Assembly (NCBI RefSeq): GCF_032854445.1
Contig: NC_088298.1
Coordinates: 14,805,504-14,869,503 of the forward strand
DNA from: Liolophura sinensis
Taxonomy: Eukaryota; Mollusca; Polyplacophora; Chitonida; Chitonidae
DNA length: 64,000 nucleotides
Reading direction: 5' to 3'
Of this stretch, positions 23,906-34,311 are shown in pieces (within the stretch, counting starts at the first letter, position 1; each line of letters opens with the position of its first letter). The notes beneath the pieces were generated by a model that saw only the letters and a list, made by a program, of their open reading frames with translations, did no database searches and had not been told where the DNA came from. The position numbers were made by a program, and so were the translations under genes.

Positions 23906-24600
23906 GGGATCAAAGGTACCGTTTCTACGGTATTAATACCACAATTGATCAGTCGTAGTTCCGTAATGTTCATTCCCCGCAAGGCGCTAAAGGTAGAATT
24001 TTTCAACGCGCCAAGTGTACACTTGTTATCTTGTCTCATCCGATTCGCGGTAGAAATTGTCTTTAGTTTAGTCAACTTACTAAATTCATTTCCGAAGATA
24101 AATTCACTGGGGAAATCGATGTAGAGTTTGGTTAGATTCATTAGTTTCCCAAAAGTCTGGTCAAGACCTTCCCATTTGTGAGTTGTTGGGACATTTTGAA
24201 TGCGTATCTCTTTCAGAGCAACAAGTGGCTCGAACAGTTCTGGTGTCATTACATCTGGAGTGATCTCAAATTCATTTCGCGACAGGTTCAAAATGGCCAA
24301 ATTACCTAGACCACGAAATGCTCCGGTTTCCAGATGAGCTATACCGTTGTCCGATAGATCCAAATATTTCAAAGCTGAGTTTTGGGAAAATGTTTCGTTT
24401 TTTATTCTCTCGAAGTTGTTGCCGCTAAGGTCGATTCCTTTGGCATTGGCGAAGTCGACATTTTCTATTGGAACATGATGAAGCGCACGAGAGCTACAGT
24501 CCAGGAAATTTCTGGTTGAATCGAAGTTGCAGGGAGAGCTAGCCACTTCCCAAGCAGATGACAACCTGACCATAAAGACTGATATTACGTGAACCGCCAT
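22082..24600 (-). CDS. Toll-like receptor, single exon, interrupted by one frameshift
   Basis: A membrane receptor of the Toll family. It would sense ligands through its extracellular LRRs and signal through a cytoplasmic TIR domain to MyD88-type adaptors (family knowledge). The ATG at 24600 opens a hydrophobic signal peptide, followed by a Cys-containing N-terminal cap and many LRRs with the LDLSxN pattern. One C-terminal LRR cap (CxC plus two later Cys) lies near 22665-22840, a TM helix rich in Ile/Val/Leu near 22580-22660, and the TIR domain at about 22082-22510. The TIR has box 1 (FDAFVAY), box 2 with the BB-loop Pro (RDFTPG) and box 3 (FW). A single cysteine cluster next to the membrane marks the sccTLR (vertebrate-like) class. 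The gene is intronless, about 838 residues in total, a normal TLR length. Frame is lost once at about 23905-23925: the first frame stops after 232 residues and the remaining 607 continue in another frame. All other domains are intact, so this is a recent null allele or a one-base sequencing error. Confidence 0.93.
23902..24600 (-). CDS. TLR N-terminal segment up to the frameshift
   Basis: This frame carries the signal peptide and the first LRRs and has 232 codons before a TGA. The last residues before the break still follow the LRR pattern, and the next LRR continues without a gap in the neighbouring frame. The stop is therefore a consequence of a one-base indel in a short T run (A run on the plus strand), not a natural end. 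If the indel is real, the product would be a secreted LRR fragment without TM or TIR. Confidence 0.85.
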   Translation of the reverse strand: MAVHVISVFMVRLSSAWEVASSPCNFDSTRNFLDCSSRALHHVPIENVDFANAKGIDLSGNNFERIKNETFSQNSALKYLDLSDNGIAHLETGAFRGLGNLAILNLSRNEFEITPDVMTPELFEPLVALKEIRIQNVPTTHKWEGLDQTFGKLMNLTKLYIDFPSEFIFGNEFSKLTKLKTISTANRMRQDNKCTLGALKNSTFSALRGMNITELRLINCGINTVETVPLIP

Positions 24601-26490
24601 CTCAGTGGTTTTTCCTATTAAAGGAATGTGTGCGTTAGACGATTGTTAGTAGCATTACCAAAGTTACATGTAAAACGCTACATTTAGTTGGGCATACTGA
24701 TTTTGCTAAATTGTCTTAAGAGGTACGTTGGACATGTGTTTAAAGAGAGACGAAAATTTTGCTGAACTTAAAAGTAACAAACACCGTGGCCTTAACTTCA
24801 GCTCCTCTAACTAATTTCCTCAATAGTGTTCATTATACTTACAGTTCTGTTCACATTCCAATTGTCATTCCAAGTGTATCGTGCCAAAAATCTCAACGCA
24901 GCTTACATACAAATGTGCCGGTAAATTTCTAACACCAGTGCTCTTTTTTGCGCATTCTTTTGGCCTGGTATTATAAATTCGTTGTCGGTGATGACGAGGT
25001 AATAAAAGAATAGTAAACTAGGAACTGTTTCCGGTTTGGTGCCTATTAACAATTGACGGGAAATAACATCGTTTTCGAGTCGTGCCGTGTCGGGCGTGCG
25101 CCACGTGATGGCAAATCAGACAATGAGTGAGTAGGTAGCGATTTGACTACACCAGGGCTCTATCAAGAGGAGGGTCATTTGAAAACTGGTTTAAGAATTT
25201 CGAGTTGTCCTACTTTCTGCGAGACCATAGGTCAGTTATCACTCTTAATGTGTTTCCCTCGCTTGATCTTTCGTTTGTACAGAGTTACTAGATGTAGATG
25301 AACGTTTACAAATGTCTTAAAAGACTCATAGTTCTATATTTCATCACTTCAGCATTTTTTTTATTTTTACCCACTTCTACGTAAACCATGGTACTAGGGG
25401 CTGGTAATTTGCTGCTGTTTTAGCACTGGCATGAACAGATGGAATAACACCATGACTGAGGTAAATTGACAATCAATCTGGCCCAGGAAGAATTTACCTT
25501 TTGTTTGTGTGATTCTTCACGTTTCCTTGTTACGGACTGTTCACGACATCGGTATATTTATAGCGGTGACTGGGGACGTGACATAATACGCCCCAACAAG
25601 TCCCACTATACTGACATCATGCCGACCGATACTTTCCTATGAAAAACAATCAAATTTGAACTATTATTTTGAATATGCGACACCTACGTTGGGTAGGGAT
25701 ATAACCTGGGGCCAATTTCATAAAGCTGCTTATATATACGGAATAAAACTACCGTGCGGAAAATTTACACAGGTGCATTTGCCAAGTCAATGCCAATTTT
25801 ACAAACCTCTCTGTGTAACTTTGCGCAAATTTCTCTGTACTTTTCTCCGTAAAAGAAGGTCCATTTTTGGATGTCTTTATAGATAGACGTGTTACGAAAA
25901 CCAGAAATGGGTTAGTGCTTACGCAAGCGAGTACATACCGCGGCAGCTTGTGCAGGGTGCTTGTATGTTAGAGGTACGCGGGGTTAATTTCATTGTCACC
26001 TGTTGGGACATTCACTTCAAATCATTGCTTTTGTACGTTCATTTTACATCCCAGCTGGTTTTGATGAAGTTTAATGTTATAGCGCTGGAAGTTCACTGAA
26101 TTTTCGTAGTGCAGGCGATGGATAACGTACTCCGATGTGACGTCAGGCGGGAAGAAAATGGCGGTCGGGAGTTGACAACACGAATTTACGACCAAGAGGT
26201 TAGAAATGTTCAGATATGGAGGACTGTAAGGTATAATTTACAACTGGATTAGGTAAAACAGATCGTCGAGGTCAGTTGCTGCTTGTATCGGTGCATTTCA
26301 TGAACTGACACTTGTTTATTTTTTTCAGTGTGAACCGTTTACTCAAGTTTTCAGATGGAAAACGAAAGGAGTCATGCAAGGCCTTATCAGATTTTCTCTT
26401 AATGTTTGCCCTCTGCTTGTTAACCGAGCAAATATTGTACTCAACAAATACAAGTGTAAAGCATACTGTTTAGCTGATGTGGTTGCATTT
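24601..26490. other. Upstream region of the TLR; no further gene seen
   Basis: Contains the TLR promoter by position, but I could not identify a TATA box or NF-kB-type site with confidence. Confidence 0.4.
25640..25870 (+). repeat. Probable interspersed repeat (GGGGCCAATTTCATAAAGC type)
   Basis: Contains GGGGCCAATTTCATAAAGCTGC, a start resembling common mollusc short DNA elements, then a low-complexity ACCTCTCTGTGTAACTTTGC stretch. A short open frame through it looks non-coding. Confidence 0.35.
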
Positions 26491-26491
26491 T

Positions 26492-26507
26492 GGGGGGGGG
26501 GGGGGGG
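26492..26507 (+). repeat. Poly(G) tract, 16 bases
   Basis: An uninterrupted G run upstream of the possible Myb-like exon. G-quadruplex capable in principle; its length is prone to sequencing error. Confidence 0.9.
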
Positions 26508-26622
26508 TCACAAGAAAATATTTTACAATCATTGTTTTGTGACATGATAATAAATCAGCTGATTAACTCGTTGCTATGAATTATGGGAAATTGATATTGA
26601 CAGTTGTCGTTTGTTACTTCAG

Positions 26623-26813
26623 TTAACAAGGCATTCGGTGTTGTAAAAAAGGCAAAGAAGCCTAACTGGGATCCCAGGGCGACCAAGGCCTTGGTCATGG
26701 CCCTTGAGGATGGTGACCAGGTTATTAAGGCAAAGTTCGGTAAAAATGTGACTAAATCTGAGAACAGAGCTTGGAGTGAGATATACCAAACGTACCGTAG
26801 GCCTAATTCGTAA
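26623..26813 (+). CDS. Possible exon with Myb/SANT-like DNA-binding domain
   Basis: After a good acceptor (ttgttacttcag) a 191-base open stretch encodes NKAFGVVKKAKKPNWDPRATK, then KFGKNVTKSENRAWSEI. The pattern of basic NPNW-like start, ALV, KFG and RAWxEI resembles the Myb/SANT-like domains (Myb_DNA-bind_5 type) found at the N-terminus of animal regulators and of domesticated transposon proteins. It ends at a TAA, with a weak possible donor (ACC|GTAGGC) just before. No partner exons were found, so it may be a transposon relic. Confidence 0.35.
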
Positions 26814-27314
26814 TGCTTCAATGGGCAGTTTCATTGTTGTGACGTAACTTGTTTCCCCAGCTTAATCGGTGTTCATTCAGAATCTACATACATATCAGTA
26901 CCTGGGTGCTGCCGTTTCTAATTTTGACATTAAAATGGATTTATGAGGGCAAAACTACGACAAAAAAAGGAGTAAATAATTAATTATGATATCCCATCCT
27001 TAGTGCCTTGGATTTTAAAAGGCTTGTCTGTCACATCTACACAGTGTCAAGTGAATAAAACATTAAAATTAAAATAAACCCGATAACCCGAATCTAAGAG
27101 ATACAAGAGTGTTTAAAAAATGTGGTTATTACATTTAGCATAGTATTTCCTGCCGTGGCTGAAGTAAAAACTCTCTACAATACATATCTTATTATTTCTA
27201 AACTAAGAACTTCTGATACAGATGTTTCGGTTAAGTGAATTGATAAATCAAGCTTCACCTTTGGAAACTGTATTTCCATTTTAATTCCCATATTTATATC
27301 TTCATGGTACATAT

Positions 27315-27741
27315 GTGAATATGGCTTACTGGCACGAAGGCAATCGTGCATGTTTCCTTCCTCCATCCTCACAGTGCTTAGCCCCAAGCGATGTATCGAG
27401 CGAGCAAGAAGGTGTTCTTGATTTGATAAAAGGTGATATACAGGAGAATGTTAATGGTTTTGTTATCTTGTTAGACAAAAGCGATCACTGTGCCAGGGAA
27501 ATCACTTCACTTCGCCAGTCACCTGGAACATCTCAATGACTTAAAGCCTCCGCCAAACGGACATGAGTTGGATTTAACCTTTCGACACTATTATCGTTAC
27601 TTTGATGCTGCAATTACACAAGGCGATTTGTCGCATTTAATCCTTGAATTCGACAGTTGGAATGAAAATAACCCAAGTCTATTCCAGAAGCCGAACTATT
27701 TAATTATAATGTCGCATGAGCGTGAACACAGGGTGTCATAG
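27315..27741 (+). other. Two overlapping open frames of unknown nature
   Basis: One frame (27315-27539) includes EGVLDLIKGDIQENVNGFVI. Another (27490-27741) includes LDLTFRHYYRYFDAAITQGD. Composition looks protein-like and the second begins where the first ends, as if one frame had shifted. No start, splice border or family could be secured. It lies between the possible Myb-like exon and the 3' end of PDE12. Confidence 0.25.
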
Positions 27742-27939
27742 CAATGGGTCAGGTTTATCATGCCTTATTCATGGCCATCGCCGCATCACTGTTGACAATC
27801 AACATACACGTGCACAAACAAAACATAACAATTTCGCATGCGCAGTTATGTCCAACAATCAGTCTGGATCCAGGGAGTATTCTGTGTACCTTGAGAACAA
27901 AAGCATTACCCACTCCACTATAACCGGTTTGGAAAAAAG

Positions 27940-27945
27940 TTTATT
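27940..27945 (-). promoter_or_regulatory. Candidate poly(A) signal of PDE12
   Basis: AATAAA on the minus strand about 160 bases beyond the PDE12 stop codon. It is the first canonical hexamer I could find downstream. Confidence 0.45.
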
Positions 27946-28104
27946 GCATATTTTTTCCTCTACCTTTTTCTGCACGAAGAATATCTGGATATTTTACAAG
28001 CAGAATCATTATCCGGAAATGCACATATGTTTGTAAAAATGCATCCGTAAATATAAGCATCAGCCAAGACGTACTATATGTAAAATAAAATTCATACACA
28101 CGAT

Positions 28105-28373
28105 CTACTTTCTAAATTCTACATCGCACACTTGTGCTATATGATCTGACGGGAACACGATGCTGGGCAGAGCTGTGTGCAATGTGACGTCTTCTTCATC
28201 AGGGTTGGGCACGACGCTTTGCACCTTAAGTCCCGATGTATCCACGTAAACATAGTCCAGGGTTCCACAGAACCCACCGACAAAGTTTGTGTACACCGGG
28301 TAGCCACATCCGCTCTCCATGACGAAAGGATGCCGGAAACCATCCTCTAGATCCAATGTTTCTTCAGCTCCCC
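28105..28373 (-). CDS. PDE12: PDE12 exon 7 (SDH motif and stop)
   Basis: The acceptor (ctcaacag) completes the split Gly codon. The exon encodes the YTNFVGGFCGTLDY segment and PSDHIAQVCDV with the catalytic His, then stops. Confidence 0.92.
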
Positions 28374-31300
28374 CTGTTGAGAGAGGGAGGCAAATCAATT
28401 CCGATCCAAACTTGACTGAGTACGTGTTCCAAACATTAACATTACAACTTTCTACGTTACCTACAGCTTCTTGTATGTATCCAAATGCAAATGATCTATA
28501 TAAATGAAAACGTTGGAAAAAATCTATACAAGAAAAAAAAGGGGGGGAAAAAAAAGGGGTGGGGGATTTTTACAAACCAAAGCTTTCACATTATTATTAT
28601 GCTGCACGTCGACAACTGTTCTGGTACATCTAAACGCACAAGGCACGCTGGGAGTAATCAGTTCTTACCTACTGTCCAGTCTGTATGGTCAGCAGAGATT
28701 TGACCCGTGGTCATGTACTCATTGACCCCAACAGGTGGGACGCTGTTAAAATCTCCACAGAATACAAGGGACACCTGCTTACCCTGGAAAACATGGAAAA
28801 ACACTGCCATTATCCAAGTGACATTTGTAATTCTTACACAACACTATACTCGTATCTGGTAAAAGGAAAAATGGAATTTGTCCTCCAAAGTTCAATGAAG
28901 TTAAAACTTCAGATAGTAACAAGATTATTAAAGATAATTCAGTGTTTTGTTAAGGTGTTCTGTGCCTTGGAGTTTACCATGATAAGGTGTTCCATGCCTG
29001 TTTTGTGTACAGTGATCTAACGTTGTTCAGGTGTTCCTTACCTGTTCTGTGCACAGGAGTTTACTGTAATAAAGTGTTCCATACCTGTTCTGTGCTCTGT
29101 TATTTACTAATGTTCCAGTGTTCCTTACATGTTTTGTGTACAGTGATTTAACCTTGTTCAGGTGTTCCTTACCTTTCTGTGCACAGGAGTTTACTGTGAT
29201 AAGGTGTTCCATACCTGTTCTGTGCTCTGTTATTTACTAATGTTCTGGTGTTCCTTACATGTTTTGTGTACAGTGATTTAACCTTGTTCTGTGTACTGAG
29301 ATTTAACTGTAGTTTAACCTTGTTCGGGTATTGCGTACAGGCTCTGTGAACCATGATTTGCCTTGTTAAGGTGTTCCATACCTGTTGCGTGTAATGTGAT
29401 TTAACCTTGTTCAGGTGTTCCATACAGGTGATGATCTGAATCAGACGAACATGATTGGCTTTTGGGTGGAAGAACAGGTGTGTGTTAGCCACACAAACCA
29501 CCTCACCAGGTACATCAAGAGACTCCAGCACAGTTACCTGCATGACAAAGGGGAACTGATTTATTAATTCATAAACATGAAAGTTATTGCTGAGGAAAGT
29601 CACATCCAGAAATTCTAACAAGCACGTGTCTACTTCCGAGAAGTACATGTTCGTCGATCTATTCATTTATTTGTCTAACTGTTGTCAGTTTTACGGGTGA
29701 TCACAAAGAGTTTCACCTGAGAAGTAGGTTGATTTATTTATGTATTCGGATGTTGTTTCACCTGTACTTTGAATATTCAGAGCGATGCCACACCCAATAA
29801 CACTTATACAACAAAATACCTACTGCAATGGCATCTTCTATGTTGTATTAGAAAGAACGTTGACTGAATTTGGATGGGTACCATGCACATATGATGTGCG
29901 AACACTTATGCTCAGACAACAAACACACCTGAAGAACGGTTGTGCGTGAGAAAACCTTCTCCGTCAAACTCTCATTAGCAGACACTTTCTCATAGAGAAC
30001 AGTCAATGCAGCATTGTTCTTCAGCTCTTCTGTCAGAGTGATGTCATGCTGACCTAACAATCTGCAGACAAAAAAGTAAATAAAACAGCTAGAATACAAA
30101 AATTTTCAGTATTTCCACATTCTATATTTGAGTGAGTGAGTCTTAAGGGTTTAACGTTGTACTTAACAATTCTTCAGTCACATGAGCATAAAGGAGTCCT
30201 TAGAGTGAATGTACGTGTAATATGCCTCCTTGTTGCAGGACAGATTTCCACCACACTTATATCTAGTGCTGCCTCACTGAAATGACTTACCGAAGGCAAG
30301 TAAGCCACCCCACCCAAGCCATTATACTGATATAGGTCAACCTGTCATTGCACTATCTTGTTAATGCTTAACGCCAAGCAATGAAGCTACAACTTCTCTT
30401 TTAAGGTTGAAGTACTGTAGGTATTGAGATCAGGGTTTGCACACGTGTAAAGTACAATAACAGGAAATTGAATATTTCCTCGTCAATTGGGTGTGTGTAT
30501 ATGGAATACTGTAAATTACTTCCTCTTTTAAGGTCATTAAGGTGCGACGCGACCCAGGATTGACCCTGGATCTACCACGCCCGAAACAGACTTATATTTG
30601 TCCACATTACTGCCACTGCAAGACCCCTGTCAATGTATCTTCAGTGCTGCTTCACTGGATAATCACACCAAAGACACCAGATATGACACCAATGATTTTA
30701 ATTTACACATTATTCCCTTACTAGAGCTACACGTATAAAAGAGATGAAAGAAGAACAAAGTTACACTGGCAGCCTCCCCACATACAGACTTGCATGCCAT
30801 ATTGCTGAACAGGTAGACTTCCAGGAACATTAAACAGTAAAAGCAGGGGAAGTCCCTGCCCAAGGCCAGGATTGAACCTGGACCTTTACTCATTGAGTCA
30901 GATACTTCCCCTGAGCCTAACAATGAAGATAACAATTTATGTGTAACCCTGTTTGATCTCACTTTTTCCATGTATCACATTACTTTTTTAATTCATCATT
31001 TCAACAGCAGGGGAAGCAATCAACCTGTTTTCACTGAATTATCTCCCCTTACTTAATCTTCACTTTCAGGCTTCGCTGTGTTTCACCCACTTTGCTCTAT
31101 AAAAGTGTACTTTCAGACGGACGTAAGGGTTTTAAAACACCATTTTATTAATTCTGATAAGAATTTAATCACAACTTCAAAAAACGTGGCCCTCTCTATA
31201 GTGGATGAATTAATCAGAATCAAGCAAAATGTATCTCTTGAATGTTGAACTTGAACCAGAGACTATTATACTTTTTGCCCATAATGAATTCCATGCAAGC

Positions 31301-34300
31301 AAGCAAACAAATTTGCACTCACTTAAACTTTGACATTCTGAAGCAGGTCACCATGCCCTCATTGACCTCACCGGCCTTTGACCTATGAAGTGACTCCAAC
31401 CCCAACATTTCAAAAAATGGCCGGATGTCATTTATGAAAACTTTTCTGTCCACTTCCTGAAGACATATCAAATCAGCGTTGTAGCCTGGAAAGACATGAG
31501 AATCCAAGACTGTAAACCCGATAGCAAACACAACATCATGCACAATTCATCATACATTAGTAAGCACTCCTACACAGTATAACATATACTATATTAATGA
31601 CACCAAACAGGACACTCTACACAGCACATGTGCAACATGTACAATTTGAATGACACCAAACAGGACACTACACAGCACATGTACAATTTGAATGACACCA
31701 AACAAGACACTCTACACAGCACATGTGCAACATATACAATTTGAATGACACCAAACAGGACCCTCCACACAGCATAACATGTAAAACGTACAATGTGAAT
31801 GACACCAAACAGGACACTCTACACAGCGCATGTGCAACGTACAATTTGAATGACACCAAATAGGACACTACACAGCACAGCATGTACAACGTAGTATTTG
31901 AACAACACCGAACAGGAAAATGTAATGTCCATGTACAACGAAACAATATAAATGACATTAAACAAGAAACCAACACAGTACGACATACCATCTGAACAAC
32001 ACAAAACTGCCACGCAGCGCAAATGAAATAAATATTTCTTTATTCATTTGATTGGGGTTTTACATCATACTCAATGATATCTCACTATTTATTTGAATAA
32101 TGTTCAACATTGTTCTCAACAGTTTTTCACTTTTATGAGGGTTGGTCAGGTTAGTAGATGGAGGAAACCCAAGCGACGGAGGAAATCCAAGTGATGGAGG
32201 AAACCCGAGTGATAGAGGAAACCCAAGTGATAGAGGAAACCTGAGAGATGGGGGAAACCCAGGCGCTTTGAGTATAAAACCACCAACCTTCCCCAGGTAC
32301 CTGACAAACCTCCCGACATTAAGCCCCAGCCAAATCAACGAGGGGTGGACTTGATAAAACAACCGGGCTGGCGAAAAGGCCTGAGAGTTGCAATGAGACA
32401 ATCCTTTAAATGAGTCTATAACACAAATAAAATTGAAGAGAAAACATATACAAATAAAGTAAAAACTTGGCTTACATTGGAGTTCCTTGACAAAAAGTTG
32501 TTTCCTGTAATCAATATGGAGAGCATATGGGGGGCAGTACGGGTAGAGAACATTTCGGGAGAAGTCAGAGTCTGCGTAGAGATCGGCCAGGATATTATAA
32601 GATACCACACGAAAACTGAAACACGAAAAAAGATATCATCTTCTAAACATTTTAACACACTGAATACTGTATTCCATTTCTGACTTACAAAGAAGAGTTT
32701 ACTCTAGAAGGCTACAAGGTATAAACAACCTATGTAAAGAAACCTTAACTTTCTGTCATCTTTACAGTGTACTTCTCTATATTTTAGATTCTGAAAATGA
32801 ACATTTAAAAATATTTCAATTAAACAATGGCAAAACAAAACAATCTTTTTTGTTTAGAGTATTACACACTTGTGACAGTGTAGATCGTTTCTTAACCTTT
32901 GTTTCTTAACCTTACGAGTGAAATACATATATTTATAACATTTTGCAACAGATTTTATGCTTGTTGGATTAGAGTAAGACCCACAGAAAGCTAAACACGG
33001 CTGTACTAGGATTCTGATAAATTACTGACCAACTGACAGTAATTTCTTGTCTGACTCCAGTTACATCCATCAGAGGATTTCTTAAGAATGGCTGTAGAAG
33101 TGTTATGTGGTAAACACCTGATGTTAAGTCACTGATCACAATATGGTCAGAAAATTTCACAGTAGAAACCAATATTTCAACTGCATTCTACTTGCTACAA
33201 AAAAAAAAAAAGACAGGAACTTATCCTTTGCTGGACACCATTGAATGGCCTTTCATATACTTCATAGTCTTATTTTCTCTGCCTTTAACATTTCAATGTA
33301 CCTGTCTTTATGACATATATACCTTCCTGATGGAGTAAGATCTTTGGTATGTTCACATCTTTTCTCAAATGGACACTTTCCAGGTCCAGCTTCAATCTCC
33401 ATCTCTGGTTCTATACTCACTTCATCCCCCGTCATTGTAGAGTTTCTGGGAGTACATGTCAGTTTTAGACGATGATTAATATGTGCGTTCAGTGGAGTGA
33501 AAACTCGCTCCGTACTAACCATAATCCACTCCTTCACCGTTTTCACTATATCTTTAGTCCCTGACTGTTTATTCTTTTTCTGTGAATTCCCTACATCACC
33601 ATTACATTTTTGGACTTCTGTATCACTCGCTTCTACGGCATTCTCAGTACAAGATTTCTTGGAATTTCCATTTTTTGTACTTTTCTCTTGATTCACCTTT
33701 CCCACATACCAACACATTTCACACGATTCCAAGTCGACAAACTCCAACTGCAGCCGCGGAAAAATTGGAAATCCTGCCATGAAACACTCTTGTAATTTCA
33801 TAGACTTGACTTTTGGTGGGTTAAAGATTATTGGTAATTTTTCAAAGGCTATTTGGAGAACACTCCCTTCTCTCCACGCGTCTTTATTTAACACTGTTTC
33901 TTCTATCCGGACATTATTTCTGAACAAGCCCAGTTCAACTAAATGCTCATCAGTTTCCTGTTCTTCTGCAGCAGCACCTGTATCATGCTCAGTGACTTTC
34001 TTCTTCTTTTTCCTCCTGGACTTGGACAGTTTATTTGTTACATTGGCTTGCAATCTTGTCAGACATTTCCCAAGTTCTTCATTTTGCAACCGATCCACGT
34101 TAAATATCCGTTCTTTTTTGCCGTCCAGACCGTACCTCAAACTGATGTGCACGCGTTCTTCGCCATCAACCATCCTTACTGTCACCCGTGATGCCATTGT
34201 CCGTTCGAATGCTAAATCAAAAAATGACAACTGTCTCTTTATATCCCGTAAAGTGCGACAAGATTTCACCAGAGTACGGAAACACATGGCAGCTGTTGAC

Positions 34301-34311
34301 ATCTCCAGCAT
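28105..34311 (-). CDS. PDE12: 2',5'-phosphodiesterase 12 (PDE12), seven exons
   Basis: In characterised animals PDE12 is a Mg2+-dependent nuclease that degrades 2-5A oligoadenylates and trims poly(A) tails in mitochondria. The exons are 33323-34311, 32476-32615, 31323-31485, 29929-30061, 29382-29537, 28669-28783 and 28105-28373. All have GT-AG borders with matching phases and sum to 1965 bases (654 residues plus stop). The EEP catalytic motifs appear in order: SYNILAD, ICLQEVD (metal-binding Glu), VANTHL, FCGDFNS (Asp and Asn) and SDH (catalytic His). The N-terminal half also follows the PDE12 layout, including FMAGFPIFPRLQLEF and EAGPGKCPF. The first ATG (34311) is followed by a basic, acid-free stretch compatible with a mitochondrial presequence. 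A candidate poly(A) signal (AATAAA on the minus strand) lies at about 27940-27945. Human PDE12 is about 609 residues. The introns hold three minisatellites. Confidence 0.93.
28669..28783 (-). CDS. PDE12: PDE12 exon 6 (GDFN motif)
   Basis: Encodes GKQVSLVFCGDFNS with the catalytic Asp and Asn. The acceptor is ttccag and the donor GTAG|GTAAG, phase 1. 115 bases. It is too short and split to appear as an ORF. Confidence 0.9.
28950..29430 (-). repeat. Minisatellite, ~44-bp unit, ~11 copies, in PDE12 exon 5/intron 5
   Basis: The minus-strand unit starts GTATGGAACACC or GTAAGGAACACC and ends in CAGAACAG or CAAAACAT. The last ~44 bases of coding exon 5 form one unit. Three unit types repeat in order, giving a ~130-bp higher period. 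At least five units carry CAG|GTATGG or CAG|GTAAGG, matching the 5' splice-site consensus. Confidence 0.85.
29382..29537 (-). CDS. PDE12: PDE12 exon 5 (ANTHL motif; 3' end is one unit of a minisatellite)
   Basis: Encodes VCVANTHLFFHP and RLIQI, then a 17-residue end (HLNKVKSHYTQQ). The chosen donor is CAACAG|GTATGG at 29381, phase 0, because only this donor joins exon 6 in frame and keeps the expected spacing to FCGDFNS. A donor-like GTATGG also occurs at 29425 but would give a TAA directly after splicing. The last ~44 bases of the exon are a copy of the repeat that fills the adjoining intron. Confidence 0.8.
29929..30061 (-). CDS. PDE12: PDE12 exon 4
   Basis: Encodes the segment starting LLGQHDITL and ending in TTVLQ. 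The acceptor is tctgcag and the donor CAG|GTGTGT, phase 0. 133 bases. Confidence 0.9.
30130..30592 (-). mobile_element. SINE family B, with an internal insertion
   Basis: Tail GAGTGAGTGAG, then GGGTTTAACGTTGTACTTAACAATT, CTTACCGAAGGCAAGTAAGCC and a tRNA-like head region (CCAGGATTGACCCTGGATCTACC). About 110 bases near 30420-30530 interrupt it and match, in reverse, the unit next to the 57-kb copy. In PDE12 intron 3. Confidence 0.75.
30720..30925 (-). mobile_element. SINE family C, head region
   Basis: Minus strand has a perfect B box (CCAGGTTCAATCCTGGCC) at about 30861-30880. The flanking CAGGGGAAGTCCCTGCCC resembles the segment at 41640-41700. Confidence 0.5.
31323..31485 (-). CDS. PDE12: PDE12 exon 3 (catalytic Glu)
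   Basis: Encodes YNADLICLQEVD with the metal-binding Glu. The acceptor is ttccag and the donor AA|GTGAGT, phase 2. 163 bases. The intron upstream (31486-32475) contains two minisatellites. Confidence 0.92.
31606..31990 (-). repeat. Minisatellite, ~51-bp unit, about 7 copies, in PDE12 intron 2
   Basis: Plus-strand unit AATGACACCAAACAGGACACTCTACACAGCACATGTGCAACGTACAATTTG with truncated variants. Cysteine/valine-rich frames on the minus strand are artefacts. Confidence 0.9.
32142..32270 (+). repeat. 18-bp tandem repeat, ~7 copies, in PDE12 intron 2
   Basis: Unit GATGGAGGAAACCCAAGC; an exact multiple of three, so it gives a GGNPSD-type frame that is not a gene. The core GAGGAAACCCGAGTGA is the body motif of family C, so the array probably grew inside such an element (32026-32350). 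Confidence 0.85.
32476..32615 (-). CDS. PDE12: PDE12 exon 2 (start of catalytic domain)
   Basis: The acceptor (tttcag) restores the codon split in exon 1 and gives SFRVVSYNILAD, the first conserved EEP motif. The donor is T|GTAAGC, phase 1. 140 bases. Confidence 0.92.
33323..34311 (-). CDS. PDE12: PDE12 exon 1 (presequence and N-terminal domain)
   Basis: The exon encodes the likely mitochondrial presequence, a Lys/Arg-rich linker (RRKKKKK near residue 103) and the N-terminal domain with FMAGFPIF. The donor is AG|GTATAT at 33322, phase 2. An open frame extends further upstream to a TTG at 34356, but the first in-frame ATG is at 34311; other ATGs at 34302 and 34287 are possible starts. Confidence 0.88.

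Noticed and set aside
29425-29426. Donor of PDE12 exon 5 at the first GTATGG
   Set aside because: Splicing from here to exon 6 gives an immediate in-frame stop; the donor at 29381 restores the frame and the normal spacing to the GDFN motif.
32142-32354. GGNPSD repeat protein
   Set aside because: An 18-bp tandem repeat in a PDE12 intron; the frame exists only because 18 is a multiple of three.
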